Source: Thalassobius sp049116315
GTDB lineage: Bacteria; Pseudomonadota; Alphaproteobacteria; Rhodobacterales; Rhodobacteraceae
DNA: 64,000 nt
Assembly (NCBI GenBank): GCA_049116315.1
Contig: JAGDZD010000017.1
Location: forward strand, 186,001-250,000
Reading direction: 5' to 3'
A program made the position numbers and the translations under genes. This document shows, one piece after another, positions 34,546 through 42,900 of the stretch (position 1 is its first letter; each line of letters starts with the position of its first letter). The notes below the pieces were generated by a model. It saw only the letters and a list, made by a program, of their open reading frames with translations. It did no database searches and was not told the DNA's origin.

Positions 34546-35517
34546 ATGGACAGCACCGTAAAACCCACCGAAGATATCTCTGTGCGCGATGTATTCGGCA
34601 TCGATACCGATATGGTCGTCAAAGGATTTGCGGAGCCTACAGACCGCGTTCCAGAGATCGACCCAACCTACAAGTTTGACCCAGACACCACATTGGCCAT
34701 TTTGGCTGGCTTTTCGCGCAACCGGCGCGTCATGGTGCAGGGCTATCACGGCACGGGTAAATCCACCCATATCGAACAGGTTGCGGCGCGACTGAACTGG
34801 CCCTGTGTGCGCGTCAACTTGGACAGCCACATCAGCCGGATCGACCTGATCGGGAAAGACGCCATCAAATTGAAAGATGGCAAGCAGGTTACAGAATTCC
34901 ACGAAGGCATCCTGCCTTGGGCGCTGCGCAACAACACTGCGATCGTGTTTGACGAATATGACGCGGGTCGTGCGGATGTGATGTTCGTGATCCAGCGCAT
35001 TCTGGAACATGATGGCAAAATGACCTTGCTGGACCAAAACGAGGTGATCACCCCCTCGCCGTCGTTCCGCCTGTTTGCCACCGCCAACACCGTTGGCTTG
35101 GGGGATACTACGGGTCTGTACCACGGTGTGCAGCAGATCAACCAAGCGCAAATGGACCGATGGTCCTTGGTCGCGACCCTGAACTATCTGAGCCATGATG
35201 CTGAAACCAACATCATCTTGTCCAAGACCCCACATTACAACACCGAAGCAGGCCGCAAGACCATCAGCCAGATGGTGACCTTGGCTGACCTCACACGGAC
35301 GGCGTTCATGAGCGGCGACCTGTCTACCGTGATGAGCCCACGTACAGTGATCAACTGGGCGCAAAACGCAGAGATTTTCCGCGATGTTGGCTATGCGTTC
35401 CGCCTGAGCTTCCTCAACAAATGTGACGAGTTGGAACGCTCGACTGTGGCTGAGTTCTATCAGCGCTGCTTTGACGAAGAGCTGCCAGAAAGCGCCGCCT
35501 CGATGGCGATGAAATAA
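34546..35517 (+). CDS. cobS: Cobaltochelatase subunit CobS
   Basis: A 323-residue AAA+ ATPase that works with CobT and CobN in ATP-dependent insertion of cobalt into hydrogenobyrinic acid a,c-diamide (aerobic B12 pathway). Walker A is GYHGTGKS at residues 66-73, the Walker B region is NTAIVFDEYDAGRADVMFVIQR, and LFATANTVGLGDTTGLYHG precedes the sensor segment. The start MDSTVKPTEDIS was chosen for family agreement; the frame extends upstream without a good ribosome site. cobT begins 3.1 kb downstream beyond an inserted set of genes, and cobN is not in the window. A terminator follows the stop. Confidence 0.95.
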   Translation: MDSTVKPTEDISVRDVFGIDTDMVVKGFAEPTDRVPEIDPTYKFDPDTTLAILAGFSRNRRVMVQGYHGTGKSTHIEQVAARLNWPCVRVNLDSHISRIDLIGKDAIKLKDGKQVTEFHEGILPWALRNNTAIVFDEYDAGRADVMFVIQRILEHDGKMTLLDQNEVITPSPSFRLFATANTVGLGDTTGLYHGVQQINQAQMDRWSLVATLNYLSHDAETNIILSKTPHYNTEAGRKTISQMVTLADLTRTAFMSGDLSTVMSPRTVINWAQNAEIFRDVGYAFRLSFLNKCDELERSTVAEFYQRCFDEELPESAASMAMK

Positions 35518-35538
35518 CTCCGCTTTCAACACGAATTA

Positions 35539-35574
35539 AAAAGCCGTCGTTCCTTTGGGTGCGGCGGCTTTTTT
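35539..35574. terminator. Terminator between cobS and the convergent oxidoreductase gene
   Basis: AAGCCGTCG (35541-35549) pairs with CGGCGGCTT (35562-35570) with one G-T pair, then TTTT. On the other strand the stem is followed by TTTTTAAT, so it may work for both convergent genes. Confidence 0.85.
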
Positions 35575-35580
35575 GTCGGC

Positions 35581-36522
35581 TCAGGCGGCAGCAACGCGCA
35601 GGATAATGCGACCATTGCGCCCCTTTTGGCCAAGACGCTCAAAGGCCTGCACATAGTCTTGCCATGGGTAAACTTGGTTTTCAGCCAGTTTGACACGCCC
35701 CGAGACCACCAGATCCGACACTTCTTTCAGAGTTTCGCCGTGCCCTTTGTCGACCAGCAGATACCCCACCTTTTGACGCCGCCAGAGATTGCCAATGAAG
35801 TCTTTGAGGTTCAGCATTGGGTCAGCAGGGATAAAGAGCCCGCGTTTGGTCATCAAATGACGCACCTCTCGAAATTTCAACACGCAGGACAAATCCAACA
35901 CTACATCAAACGCCCCCGTCAGAGATGCGATTGTCTGTTGGGTATAGTCCAAGACGGTGTCCGCCCCCAATGCTGACAGGAATGGCCCCTGTCCCGGCCC
36001 AGCCATGGCCGTCACCTTTGCCCCCATTTGGGTGGCGATCTGCACCGCCACCGCGCCAACGCCGCCGCTGGCTCCGACAATCAGAATTGATTGGCCGGGT
36101 TTTAACTTGGCCAATTGGCGCAACGCCACCAGACTGGTTTGACCGGCGATAGCGATGCCCGCGCCTTGCTCCATCGTGATATCCTTGGGCAACGGGGCAA
36201 GGAAGTTTTCATTGACGCAAATGTATTCCTGATGGGTTTTGGGGCCTTTGAGCAAAGAAACATAGCCAAAAACCTGATCCCCCTGTTTGAATTTGGCGCT
36301 GTCCTGCGTCACGACACCCGCAAATTCCAACCCGGTGCGCACAGGCGATTTCGCCCGCGCCAAGGTCAAGAAGAGATCCATATGGCCATCAACAACCGCT
36401 TGATCGGTTGAGGTCACCGAGGCGGTGTGAATCCGCACTTTGACTTCGCCGGCGGCGGGGCTTGGTTCGGGGTGATCTGTGACACTGCGCAGTTCGTCTT
36501 TGGTGGTCACGAGGGCTTTCAT
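35581..36522 (-). CDS. Quinone oxidoreductase-like NAD(P)-dependent dehydrogenase
   Basis: A 313-residue zinc-independent medium-chain dehydrogenase/reductase. It has GLEFAGVV, QGDQVFGYV, the nucleotide motif GASGGVGAVAVQIA and the closing GQKGRNGRIILRVAAA; structural-zinc cysteines are absent, as in the QOR/NADPH:quinone reductase branch. It should reduce a quinone, enone or aldehyde with NADPH. The start MKALVTTK follows GGAGGAAGG; a frame five codons longer has no site. It is divergent from a TetR gene with two palindromic operators between, so it is likely the regulator's target and may be induced by electrophiles. Confidence 0.9.
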   Translation of the reverse strand: MKALVTTKDELRSVTDHPEPSPAAGEVKVRIHTASVTSTDQAVVDGHMDLFLTLARAKSPVRTGLEFAGVVTQDSAKFKQGDQVFGYVSLLKGPKTHQEYICVNENFLAPLPKDITMEQGAGIAIAGQTSLVALRQLAKLKPGQSILIVGASGGVGAVAVQIATQMGAKVTAMAGPGQGPFLSALGADTVLDYTQQTIASLTGAFDVVLDLSCVLKFREVRHLMTKRGLFIPADPMLNLKDFIGNLWRRQKVGYLLVDKGHGETLKEVSDLVVSGRVKLAENQVYPWQDYVQAFERLGQKGRNGRIILRVAAA

Positions 36523-36539
36523 ACGGCCTTCCTCCATTT

Positions 36540-36584
36540 TAGGTCAATTGACCTATTTCCACCTCTATTTAGGTCTATTGACCC
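36540..36584. promoter_or_regulatory. Twin palindromic TetR operators, 30 bp apart
   Basis: TAGGTCAATTGACCTA (36540-36555) is a perfect 16-bp palindrome; AGGTCTATTGACCC (36571-36584) is a second, imperfect copy starting exactly 30 bp later. Both lie between the divergent oxidoreductase and TetR genes, about three helical turns apart, so two dimers could bind one face of the DNA. Confidence 0.75.
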
Positions 36585-36627
36585 AAATCGTCAAGACCGG
36601 CATAAGTTGACGCGTGAAAGAGGGTCC

Positions 36628-37239
36628 ATGTCCAAGTCGCTGTCCAAAAAAGAATTGATCTTAGAATCCACCCAATCCCTGTTGGTCGAGGCAGGTGGTG
36701 CGGCGCTGACTATGCGCAAAGTGGCCGAACATGCGGGGATCAGCTTGGGCAACTTGCAATATCATTTTGCAACCCGCGACCTGCTGCTTGAGGCTTTGTT
36801 GGCGCGTTTTGTGGATGGCTATGTCCAAGATCTGAACCTGCAGCACATCCAAAGCTCTGGTGATCTGCAACAGGATCTGGAGGCGCTGCTGGGTGCCATT
36901 TTACAGGCCTCAGATTTTGATGAAGGCGGTGCCTTGTTCAAAGAACTCTGGGCTGCGGCGCAAACCTCTGCAGGAATGGCCAAGGTGCTTACCTCCTACT
37001 ACCAACGTTTGGGCCAGATCTATGCCCAGACCCTGCGCCAACTGGTGCCTGCCGCACAGTCAGACGCGCAAATTCAAAACGCCGTTGCCGTCTTGATGCC
37101 GCTGTTTGAAGGTTATTGTGTGACCCAAAGCGCCATGTCGATGCCGCGCCCCCAGCTGGCTCAGATCTGGACAACCGCTGTGGTTGCGGCCCTGAACGCC
37201 CCAGTCACATCACCAGATACTGCCGCCCAGAGCGGCTGA
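36628..37239 (+). CDS. TetR family transcriptional regulator
   Basis: A 203-residue TetR-type repressor. The helix-turn-helix covers about residues 7-55 (KELILESTQSLLVEAGGAAL, then KVAEHAGISLGNLQYHFATR), followed by a helical effector domain. The start MSKSLSKKE follows GAGGG; the frame runs 67 codons further upstream through the operators, which argues against the longer form. It is probably the repressor of the divergent oxidoreductase and of itself. The ligand is unknown. It is the first plus-strand gene of the block separating cobS from cobT. Confidence 0.9.
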   Translation: MSKSLSKKELILESTQSLLVEAGGAALTMRKVAEHAGISLGNLQYHFATRDLLLEALLARFVDGYVQDLNLQHIQSSGDLQQDLEALLGAILQASDFDEGGALFKELWAAAQTSAGMAKVLTSYYQRLGQIYAQTLRQLVPAAQSDAQIQNAVAVLMPLFEGYCVTQSAMSMPRPQLAQIWTTAVVAALNAPVTSPDTAAQSG

Positions 37240-37390
37240 TCTGCGGCCGCCCCCTTATGCGCACCACCTTGGAACTTGGGTCATGATCTGACCTATTTTG
37301 CGGCCCCGACGCAAAATAGGGGGCCTTCGCGTGACTCCGGCATGACCGTGGCATGACTGCGGCAAAGATGGTTCAAACGTATATGTTTTC

Positions 37391-37419
37391 AAATCGCCCA
37401 CTTGATTGGCGATTTTTTT
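37391..37419 (+). terminator. Terminator upstream of a small secreted protein gene
   Basis: AAATCGCC (37391-37398), 9-nt loop, GGCGATTT (37408-37415), then TTTT. It lies 152 bp past the TetR stop and only 18 bp before the next start, so it may end the TetR transcript or act within the leader of the next gene. Confidence 0.7.
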
Positions 37420-37436
37420 GCCTTCATGATCAAATC

Positions 37437-37835
37437 ATGAGCGGTTTGAAAACAATCTTCACCTCAACCCTGCTCGCGGCGACCCTCATGGCCCCCGCGC
37501 CGTCGCTCTTGGCTCAATCCTCCCAAAACGACCACTTGCGAGTATTTGCGGCGTGCGCGGGACGTCTGTCTGCGCAAATGGAATTCCAATGGATGTTTGA
37601 CGGAGAGGCGGCAGATGCCACCAAATCCTCGCGCTCAGCCCTTTTGGATATTCTGGATGCGATGATGTCACCAGACCAAGGACGAATGGTTCTGAACTGG
37701 CGCGTCGAAGCCAAAGCGGCCCAAGCGCGTCTGCTGACACGGGCCACTTTTAACGATGACAAACGGGATGCGCAGATGGCCAACCGAATGGCGGTGCGCA
37801 TGATTGGCGATTGTCGTGCGATGCTGCTGAGTTGA
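37437..37835 (+). CDS. Small predicted periplasmic protein of unknown function
   Basis: A 132-residue protein with a signal peptide (MSGLKTIFTSTLLAATLMAP, cleavage probably after LLAQ or AQS near residue 27). The mature part is mostly helical and has two cysteine sites, FAACAG and IGDCRAM, that could form a disulfide in the periplasm. I do not recognise a family. No ribosome site is visible; instead an inverted repeat, TCATGAT-CAA-ATCATGA (37424-37440), covers the start codon. It sits between a terminator and the racemase-like gene in the cobS-cobT interval. Confidence 0.65.
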   Translation: MSGLKTIFTSTLLAATLMAPAPSLLAQSSQNDHLRVFAACAGRLSAQMEFQWMFDGEAADATKSSRSALLDILDAMMSPDQGRMVLNWRVEAKAAQARLLTRATFNDDKRDAQMANRMAVRMIGDCRAMLLS

Positions 37836-37934
37836 TCGACGCATTGTGCCTTGCCTTTCCCTGAGTGCAGGTGAATAACCCAATGACAGGCGGCCTGTAT
37901 TGATATCTCTGCCGCTGTGCCAAGGGGAAATGCC

Positions 37935-38636
37935 ATGCATATAGGCCTTATTGGTGGCATCGGAGTTGCTGCGACGGTTCTCTATTATCAACGCCTGACT
38001 GCGATGGCAGATCAGCGCGATATGCCTTTGAACCTCACGATTGCCCACGCGGATATCCAAACGCTCATTCGCAACGCCCGCGCAGACGATCGCGCCGCGC
38101 AGGCCGATGTGTTTGCCGAGATGAGCGATCAACTGAAGGCCGGGGGCGCCTCCTGTGTGGCGCTGACCTCTTTGGGCGCACATTTTTGTGCTCAGGAATT
38201 TGCGCAACGCAGTGCTTTGCCCGTGATCTCTGGCGTTGCACCGCTTGATGATCATTTTGCACAACAGGGATTTGCGCGCGTCGGTCTGCTTGGCACACCT
38301 GTGGTGATGCGCAGCCATCTTTATGGACAACTCCATAAAACTCAGGCGGTTACGCTGGAGGATGAGATCGAAACACTGGGCCAAACCTATATCGACATGG
38401 CTGTTGCGGGGCGCTGTGACGCGCAGCAACGCCAGCAATTGCTTGATGCTGGTGCGCGCATGGTCCATGAACACGACGCTCAGGCGATTGTCTTGGCGGG
38501 GACGGATTTGAACCTAGCCTTTGACAACCAAAATACGGACTATAATGTCATCGATGCTGTCGATGTGCATGTGGCGCAACTGGCAGAATTGGCGGCAGGC
38601 ACCTGTCGCCTTGAAGATGTGGCGATGGAACGATGA
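37935..38636 (+). CDS. Aspartate/glutamate racemase-fold protein lacking both catalytic cysteines
   Basis: A 233-residue protein of the Asp/Glu racemase superfamily: GLIGGIGVAATVLYYQRL at the N-terminus, RVGLLGTPVVMRS in the middle and IVLAGTDLNLAF near the end. In true racemases the two half-sites read CNTxH and LGCTE, and their cysteines are the acid-base pair. Here the first reads TSLGAH (Ser79 where Cys is expected) and the second LAGTD (Gly189). The fold is kept but racemase chemistry is unlikely; a hydantoin-type, decarboxylase or binding role is possible. AGGGGA precedes the ATG. The stop overlaps the cobT start (ATGA), so the two are translationally coupled. Confidence 0.82.
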   Translation: MHIGLIGGIGVAATVLYYQRLTAMADQRDMPLNLTIAHADIQTLIRNARADDRAAQADVFAEMSDQLKAGGASCVALTSLGAHFCAQEFAQRSALPVISGVAPLDDHFAQQGFARVGLLGTPVVMRSHLYGQLHKTQAVTLEDEIETLGQTYIDMAVAGRCDAQQRQQLLDAGARMVHEHDAQAIVLAGTDLNLAFDNQNTDYNVIDAVDVHVAQLAELAAGTCRLEDVAMER

Positions 38637-40510
38637 AAAAACCAAACGAAAACCCAGCAGATCCTTTTAAAAAGGCCCTCGCAGACGCCACCAAGGTGAT
38701 GGCGGATGACGCCGAACTGAACGTGTCTTACACGGTCGATCCATCGGGCATGTCAGGCGACACCATCCGCCTGCCCCAGATCAGCCGCCGGGTTTCACGC
38801 GAAGAGGTCTTGTTGGCGCGCGGCACTGCCGATGCTTTGGCGATGCAACGCAAGTATCACAATGACGCCACCCACGCCCGCTATGCCCCCCCCGGGGATA
38901 TGGCGCGCAACCTTTATGAGGCGATGGAAACCGCCCGCTGCGAGGCCATGGGCGCCCGCGATATGCCCGGCACCGCTGGCAACATCGACGCCAAGATCGA
39001 GTCAGATGCCCGTCGCTTGGGCTATGATCAGATTTCCGCCCCGGCGGATGCCCCCCTGCCAGTGGCCGCAGGCTATATGATCCGCCATCTGGCCACGGGG
39101 CGTGATTTGCCGCCAGCGGCCGCAAATGTCATGGATCTGTGGCGCGGGTTCATTGAAAACCAAGCGGGCACCACATTGGGTGAACTGCAGGACATTCTGG
39201 ATGACCAAGCGGCCTTTGCCCGCTTTGCCCGCCAAATCATTGATGATCTGGGCTATGGGGATCAACTGGGGGACGACCCTGATCAGCAAGACGAAGATCA
39301 GCAGGACGAAGCCGAAGAGAACGACGAAGAACAAAACGACCCTGACAGCAGCGGTCAGGATGATCAGGACGACCAAGAGGCCGAGGCCGATCCCGAACGC
39401 TCACAGGAAGAGACCCAAGACAGCTCCGAAGCCCAAGTCAGCATGGATGACATGGCCGAAGATGAGATGTCTGAAGAGACCGATATGCCAGATGGTGACG
39501 CGCCGCTTGAGCCGCCACCACCGCCTGCCTCGTCTGAGGCCGATCCGAATTATCTGGTCTACAACGACAGCTTTGACGAAGAGATCGCCGCCGAAGACCT
39601 GGCGGAACCCGCCGAATTGGAACGGTTGCGCGCCTATCTGGATCAACAGCTTGAACCGTTGAAAGGGGCTGTCAGCCGCTTGGCCAACAAGCTGCAGCGC
39701 CGCTTGCAAGCCCAACAGAACCGCAGCTGGCTGTTTGACATGGAAGAGGGCATTTTGGATGCCGGACGTCTGGCACGTGTGGTGGCCAACCCCACCACCC
39801 CGCTGTCGTTCAAGGTCGAAAAAGACACTGAGTTCCGCGACACCGTGGTCACATTGTTGTTGGACAACTCGGGGTCGATGCGCGGTCGCCCCATATCGAT
39901 TGCCGCAATCTGTGCGGATGTCTTGGCCTCGACGCTGGAACGCTGCGACGTGAAAGTGGAAGTGCTGGGCTTTACCACCCGCGCTTGGAAAGGCGGCCAA
40001 TCGCGGGAGAAATGGCTGGCTGATGGACGTGCGCAAACGCCCGGTCGTCTGAACGATCTGCGCCATATCATCTATAAGAAAGCGGATGCCCCGATGCGGC
40101 GCACCAAGGCCAATCTGGGCCTGATGATGAAAGAAGGCCTGCTGAAAGAAAACATCGATGGCGAGGCGCTGGAATGGGCGCACCGTCGGATGATTGCGCG
40201 CCCAGAGCAGCGCAAAATCCTGATGGTGATTTCAGATGGCGCCCCAGTGGACGACAGCACCCTGTCGGTGAACCCAGCCAATTATCTGGAAAAACACCTG
40301 CGGGATGTGATTGCGATGGTGGAAAAACGCAAACAGGTCGAACTGATTGCGATTGGCATCGGCCATGATGTGACGCGCTATTACCAACACGCGGTCACGA
40401 TCACCGATGTGGAGCAACTGGCTGGCGCAATGACCGAACAATTGGCCGGGCTGTTTGATCAAGATCCCCGCGCCCGGGCTCGCACCATGGGACTGCGCAA
40501 AGCCAGCTGA
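38633..40510 (+). CDS. cobT: Cobaltochelatase subunit CobT
   Basis: A 625-residue CobT. The N-terminal part (DPFKKALADATKVMADD and similar) is followed by a long acidic, Gln/Asp/Glu-rich stretch at about residues 215-310 and a C-terminal von Willebrand A domain. Its metal-ion adhesion motif DNSGSMRG begins at Asp411. CobT joins the AAA+ subunit CobS in a ring complex that drives CobN to insert cobalt into the corrin ring. The ATG overlaps the stop of the racemase-fold gene by four bases, so it depends on that gene's translation. Length is normal for the family. Confidence 0.96.
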   Translation: MKKPNENPADPFKKALADATKVMADDAELNVSYTVDPSGMSGDTIRLPQISRRVSREEVLLARGTADALAMQRKYHNDATHARYAPPGDMARNLYEAMETARCEAMGARDMPGTAGNIDAKIESDARRLGYDQISAPADAPLPVAAGYMIRHLATGRDLPPAAANVMDLWRGFIENQAGTTLGELQDILDDQAAFARFARQIIDDLGYGDQLGDDPDQQDEDQQDEAEENDEEQNDPDSSGQDDQDDQEAEADPERSQEETQDSSEAQVSMDDMAEDEMSEETDMPDGDAPLEPPPPPASSEADPNYLVYNDSFDEEIAAEDLAEPAELERLRAYLDQQLEPLKGAVSRLANKLQRRLQAQQNRSWLFDMEEGILDAGRLARVVANPTTPLSFKVEKDTEFRDTVVTLLLDNSGSMRGRPISIAAICADVLASTLERCDVKVEVLGFTTRAWKGGQSREKWLADGRAQTPGRLNDLRHIIYKKADAPMRRTKANLGLMMKEGLLKENIDGEALEWAHRRMIARPEQRKILMVISDGAPVDDSTLSVNPANYLEKHLRDVIAMVEKRKQVELIAIGIGHDVTRYYQHAVTITDVEQLAGAMTEQLAGLFDQDPRARARTMGLRKAS

Positions 40511-40688
40511 TCGGTCCCCAAAGGGGCGCCCTGACGGGTGCCGCGAGATATCTTGGCGCGGCGCACAGGTCCGCGCCGCGGGCACCGCCTTCGGCGAGAG
40601 TATTTGGGGCAAGGCGAATGGGGCTTGCCTGTGACATTCGGCGGATCTGTGCACCGAGTTGCGCGCGGGGCGCCCATTAGGAGGCCAA

Positions 40689-42491
40689 ATGTTTCAATCC
40701 TTTGAAGAGACCGCAGATCCAACACAGGGCCCGGCCCGTTTGGCGCTGTTGCGTCAAGAAATGTCCACAGCCAAGGTTGATGGGTTTTTGGTGCCGCGCG
40801 CAGATGTGCATCAAGGGGAATATGTGGCGGCGCGTGACGCGCGATTGGCTTGGCTGACCGGGTTCACCGGATCGGCGGGGTTTTGCGCGGTTCTGACGGA
40901 TAAGGCGGGGGTGTTCATCGACGGGCGGTATCGCACCCAAGTTAAGGAGCAGGTTGATTTGTCAGCCTTTCAACCCGTGCCTTGGCCTGAGGTCAAATTG
41001 GGCACATGGCTGGAACAGGAAGCGGACGGCGCGGCGGTGATCGGATTTGACCCCTGGCTTCACAGTGTGGAAGAGATCGAAAAACTGCGCACGTTGGTAG
41101 AGCAGAGCCCGGTCACGCTGCGCGAAAGTGACAATCTGGTGGACCGGATTTGGCACGACCAACCCGCGGCGCCCTGTGGCAAAATCTTTGCCTTTCCGGC
41201 CGCGCTGGCCGGAGAGAGCCACACGGCCAAACGCGACAGATTGGCCGAAGGACTGCGCCGCAAGGGCGTGGCCGCAACGGTGCTCAGCCTGCCCGACTCT
41301 ATCGCTTGGCTGTTGAACATTCGCGGCCGCGATATTGAGCGCAACCCGGTGCCCCATTGCTTGGCAGTGCTGCATGAGGATGCAACCGTTGCGCTGTTTG
41401 CCACAGCTGAAAAGGTGGATGCCGAGATGCGCGCGCATCTGGGCAGCGCCGTGCGCCTATATGAGCCGGAGCAATTTGAAGACTATTTGAGTGCGTTGAG
41501 CGGCGTGGTGCAGCTTGATCGCGCCAGCTGCCCGATGCAGGTGGCCAATATCCTGCGCGCAGCACAGGTTGAGATTGCTTGGGCGCAAGACCCTTGCGTC
41601 TTGCCCAAAGCCTGTAAAACGGCAGCGGAGATTGCCGGCACAGTCGAAGCCCATCTGACGGATGCAGCGGCGATGTGCGAATTTTTGAGCTGGTATGATC
41701 AGCAGCCAGTGGGCAGCCTGAGCGAAATTGACATGGTCACTGAGCTGGAAGCGCAGCGCCGTGCCACCAATCAGCTGCGCGACATCAGTTTCGACACGAT
41801 CTCGGGCAGCGGTGCAAATGGGGCGGTCATCCATTACCGGGTCACCGAAAAAACCAATGCCCCGCTGCGCGAAGGGGAGTTGATTGTGCTCGACAGTGGC
41901 GGTCAATATTTAAACGGCACCACAGATATCACCCGCACCCTGCCCATCGGCCACGTTGGGGACGATGAAAAAACCTGCTTTACCCGCGTGCTGCAAGGCA
42001 TGATTGGTGTTTCGCGCCTGCGCTTTCCTCAGGGGCTGGCAGGGCGTGACATCGATGCGATTGCGCGCGCGCCTTTGTGGGCCGCCGGTCAGGACTATGA
42101 TCATGGCACCGGGCACGGTGTGGGGGTGTTCTTATGTGTGCACGAAGGCCCGCAGCGCATCAGCCGCGTGTCAGACGTAGCTTTGCGCCCCGGCATGATC
42201 CTCTCTAATGAGCCGGGCTATTATCGCGAGGGTGCGTTTGGCATTCGGATAGAAAATCTGATTGTGGTCCAAGAGGCCGCGGCACTGGACGGCGCAGATG
42301 CGCGTGCTATGTATGACTTCAAGACATTGACTTGGGTGCCCGTCGACCGTCGACTGATCAAAACCGAGATGTTGAGCCGGACCGAACGTGATTGGTTGAA
42401 CGCCTATCACGCACAGTGCCGCGACAAAATCAGCCCTCGGCTTGGACCGCAGGCCCAGCTATGGTTGGCCCAAGCAACAGCCCCGCTTTGA
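40689..42491 (+). CDS. Xaa-Pro aminopeptidase (aminopeptidase P, M24B)
   Basis: A 600-residue large-form aminopeptidase P. Two creatinase-like N-terminal domains (for example FLVPRADVHQGEYVAARDAR and LAWLTGFTGSAGFCAVLT) precede the pita-bread M24 domain. Metal ligands are visible in VLDSGGQYLNGTTDITRT (two Asp), HGTGHGVGVFLCVHEGP (His), SNEPGYY (Glu) and FGIRIENLIVV (Glu). It removes N-terminal residues before proline in cytosolic peptides. The start MFQSFEET follows AGGAGG; the frame is open ten codons earlier. No operon partner is obvious upstream (178-bp gap). Confidence 0.95.
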   Translation: MFQSFEETADPTQGPARLALLRQEMSTAKVDGFLVPRADVHQGEYVAARDARLAWLTGFTGSAGFCAVLTDKAGVFIDGRYRTQVKEQVDLSAFQPVPWPEVKLGTWLEQEADGAAVIGFDPWLHSVEEIEKLRTLVEQSPVTLRESDNLVDRIWHDQPAAPCGKIFAFPAALAGESHTAKRDRLAEGLRRKGVAATVLSLPDSIAWLLNIRGRDIERNPVPHCLAVLHEDATVALFATAEKVDAEMRAHLGSAVRLYEPEQFEDYLSALSGVVQLDRASCPMQVANILRAAQVEIAWAQDPCVLPKACKTAAEIAGTVEAHLTDAAAMCEFLSWYDQQPVGSLSEIDMVTELEAQRRATNQLRDISFDTISGSGANGAVIHYRVTEKTNAPLREGELIVLDSGGQYLNGTTDITRTLPIGHVGDDEKTCFTRVLQGMIGVSRLRFPQGLAGRDIDAIARAPLWAAGQDYDHGTGHGVGVFLCVHEGPQRISRVSDVALRPGMILSNEPGYYREGAFGIRIENLIVVQEAAALDGADARAMYDFKTLTWVPVDRRLIKTEMLSRTERDWLNAYHAQCRDKISPRLGPQAQLWLAQATAPL

Positions 42492-42544
42492 GTATCGGAT
42501 GGACCCATCCAAGCGGTAACAATTAAAGACTATGGGAGCGAGAG

Positions 42545-42889
42545 ATGACAAACGATGTGACGATCCGCAAAGCGGAAGGAACTTGGGTTGTGCGCGCAGG
42601 TGGCGCCGTACTGGGTGAAAGCAACAATGCGCTGGAGTTGAGCGAAGGCAGCATGGACCCTGTGATCTACTTCCCGCGCGACGATTTTGCGATGGCCTTT
42701 CTGGACAAGACCGACCACTCCACCCACTGCCCTAAAAAGGGTGATGCCAGCTATTATTCAATCGTGACCAAAAGCACCACGCTGAAGAACGCTGTCTGGT
42801 CCTATGAAACACCGCTAGAGCCAGCTGCGCAGATCAAAGATTATCTGGCCTTTTATACCTCAGAAACCCTGGCGGTAGAGCGCGTATAA
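42545..42889 (+). CDS. DUF427 family protein
   Basis: A 114-residue single-domain DUF427 protein. Characteristic text is GAVLGESNNALEL, PVIYFPRDDFAMAFL, HCPKKGDASYYSI and AVWSYETPLEPAAQIKDYLAFY. The domain forms a small beta-barrel of unproven function; the strictly conserved HCPxKG-YY region suggests ligand binding. GGGAGCGAG precedes the start. It is followed after 11 bp by the SDR-DoxX fusion gene and probably shares its transcript. Confidence 0.92.
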   Translation: MTNDVTIRKAEGTWVVRAGGAVLGESNNALELSEGSMDPVIYFPRDDFAMAFLDKTDHSTHCPKKGDASYYSIVTKSTTLKNAVWSYETPLEPAAQIKDYLAFYTSETLAVERV

Positions 42890-42900
42890 AGGCTGCTTAA

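Noticed and set aside
34546..40510. Mobile element or genomic island between cobS and cobT
   Set aside because: No integrase, transposase, direct flanking repeats or tRNA target is present, and composition looks like the rest.
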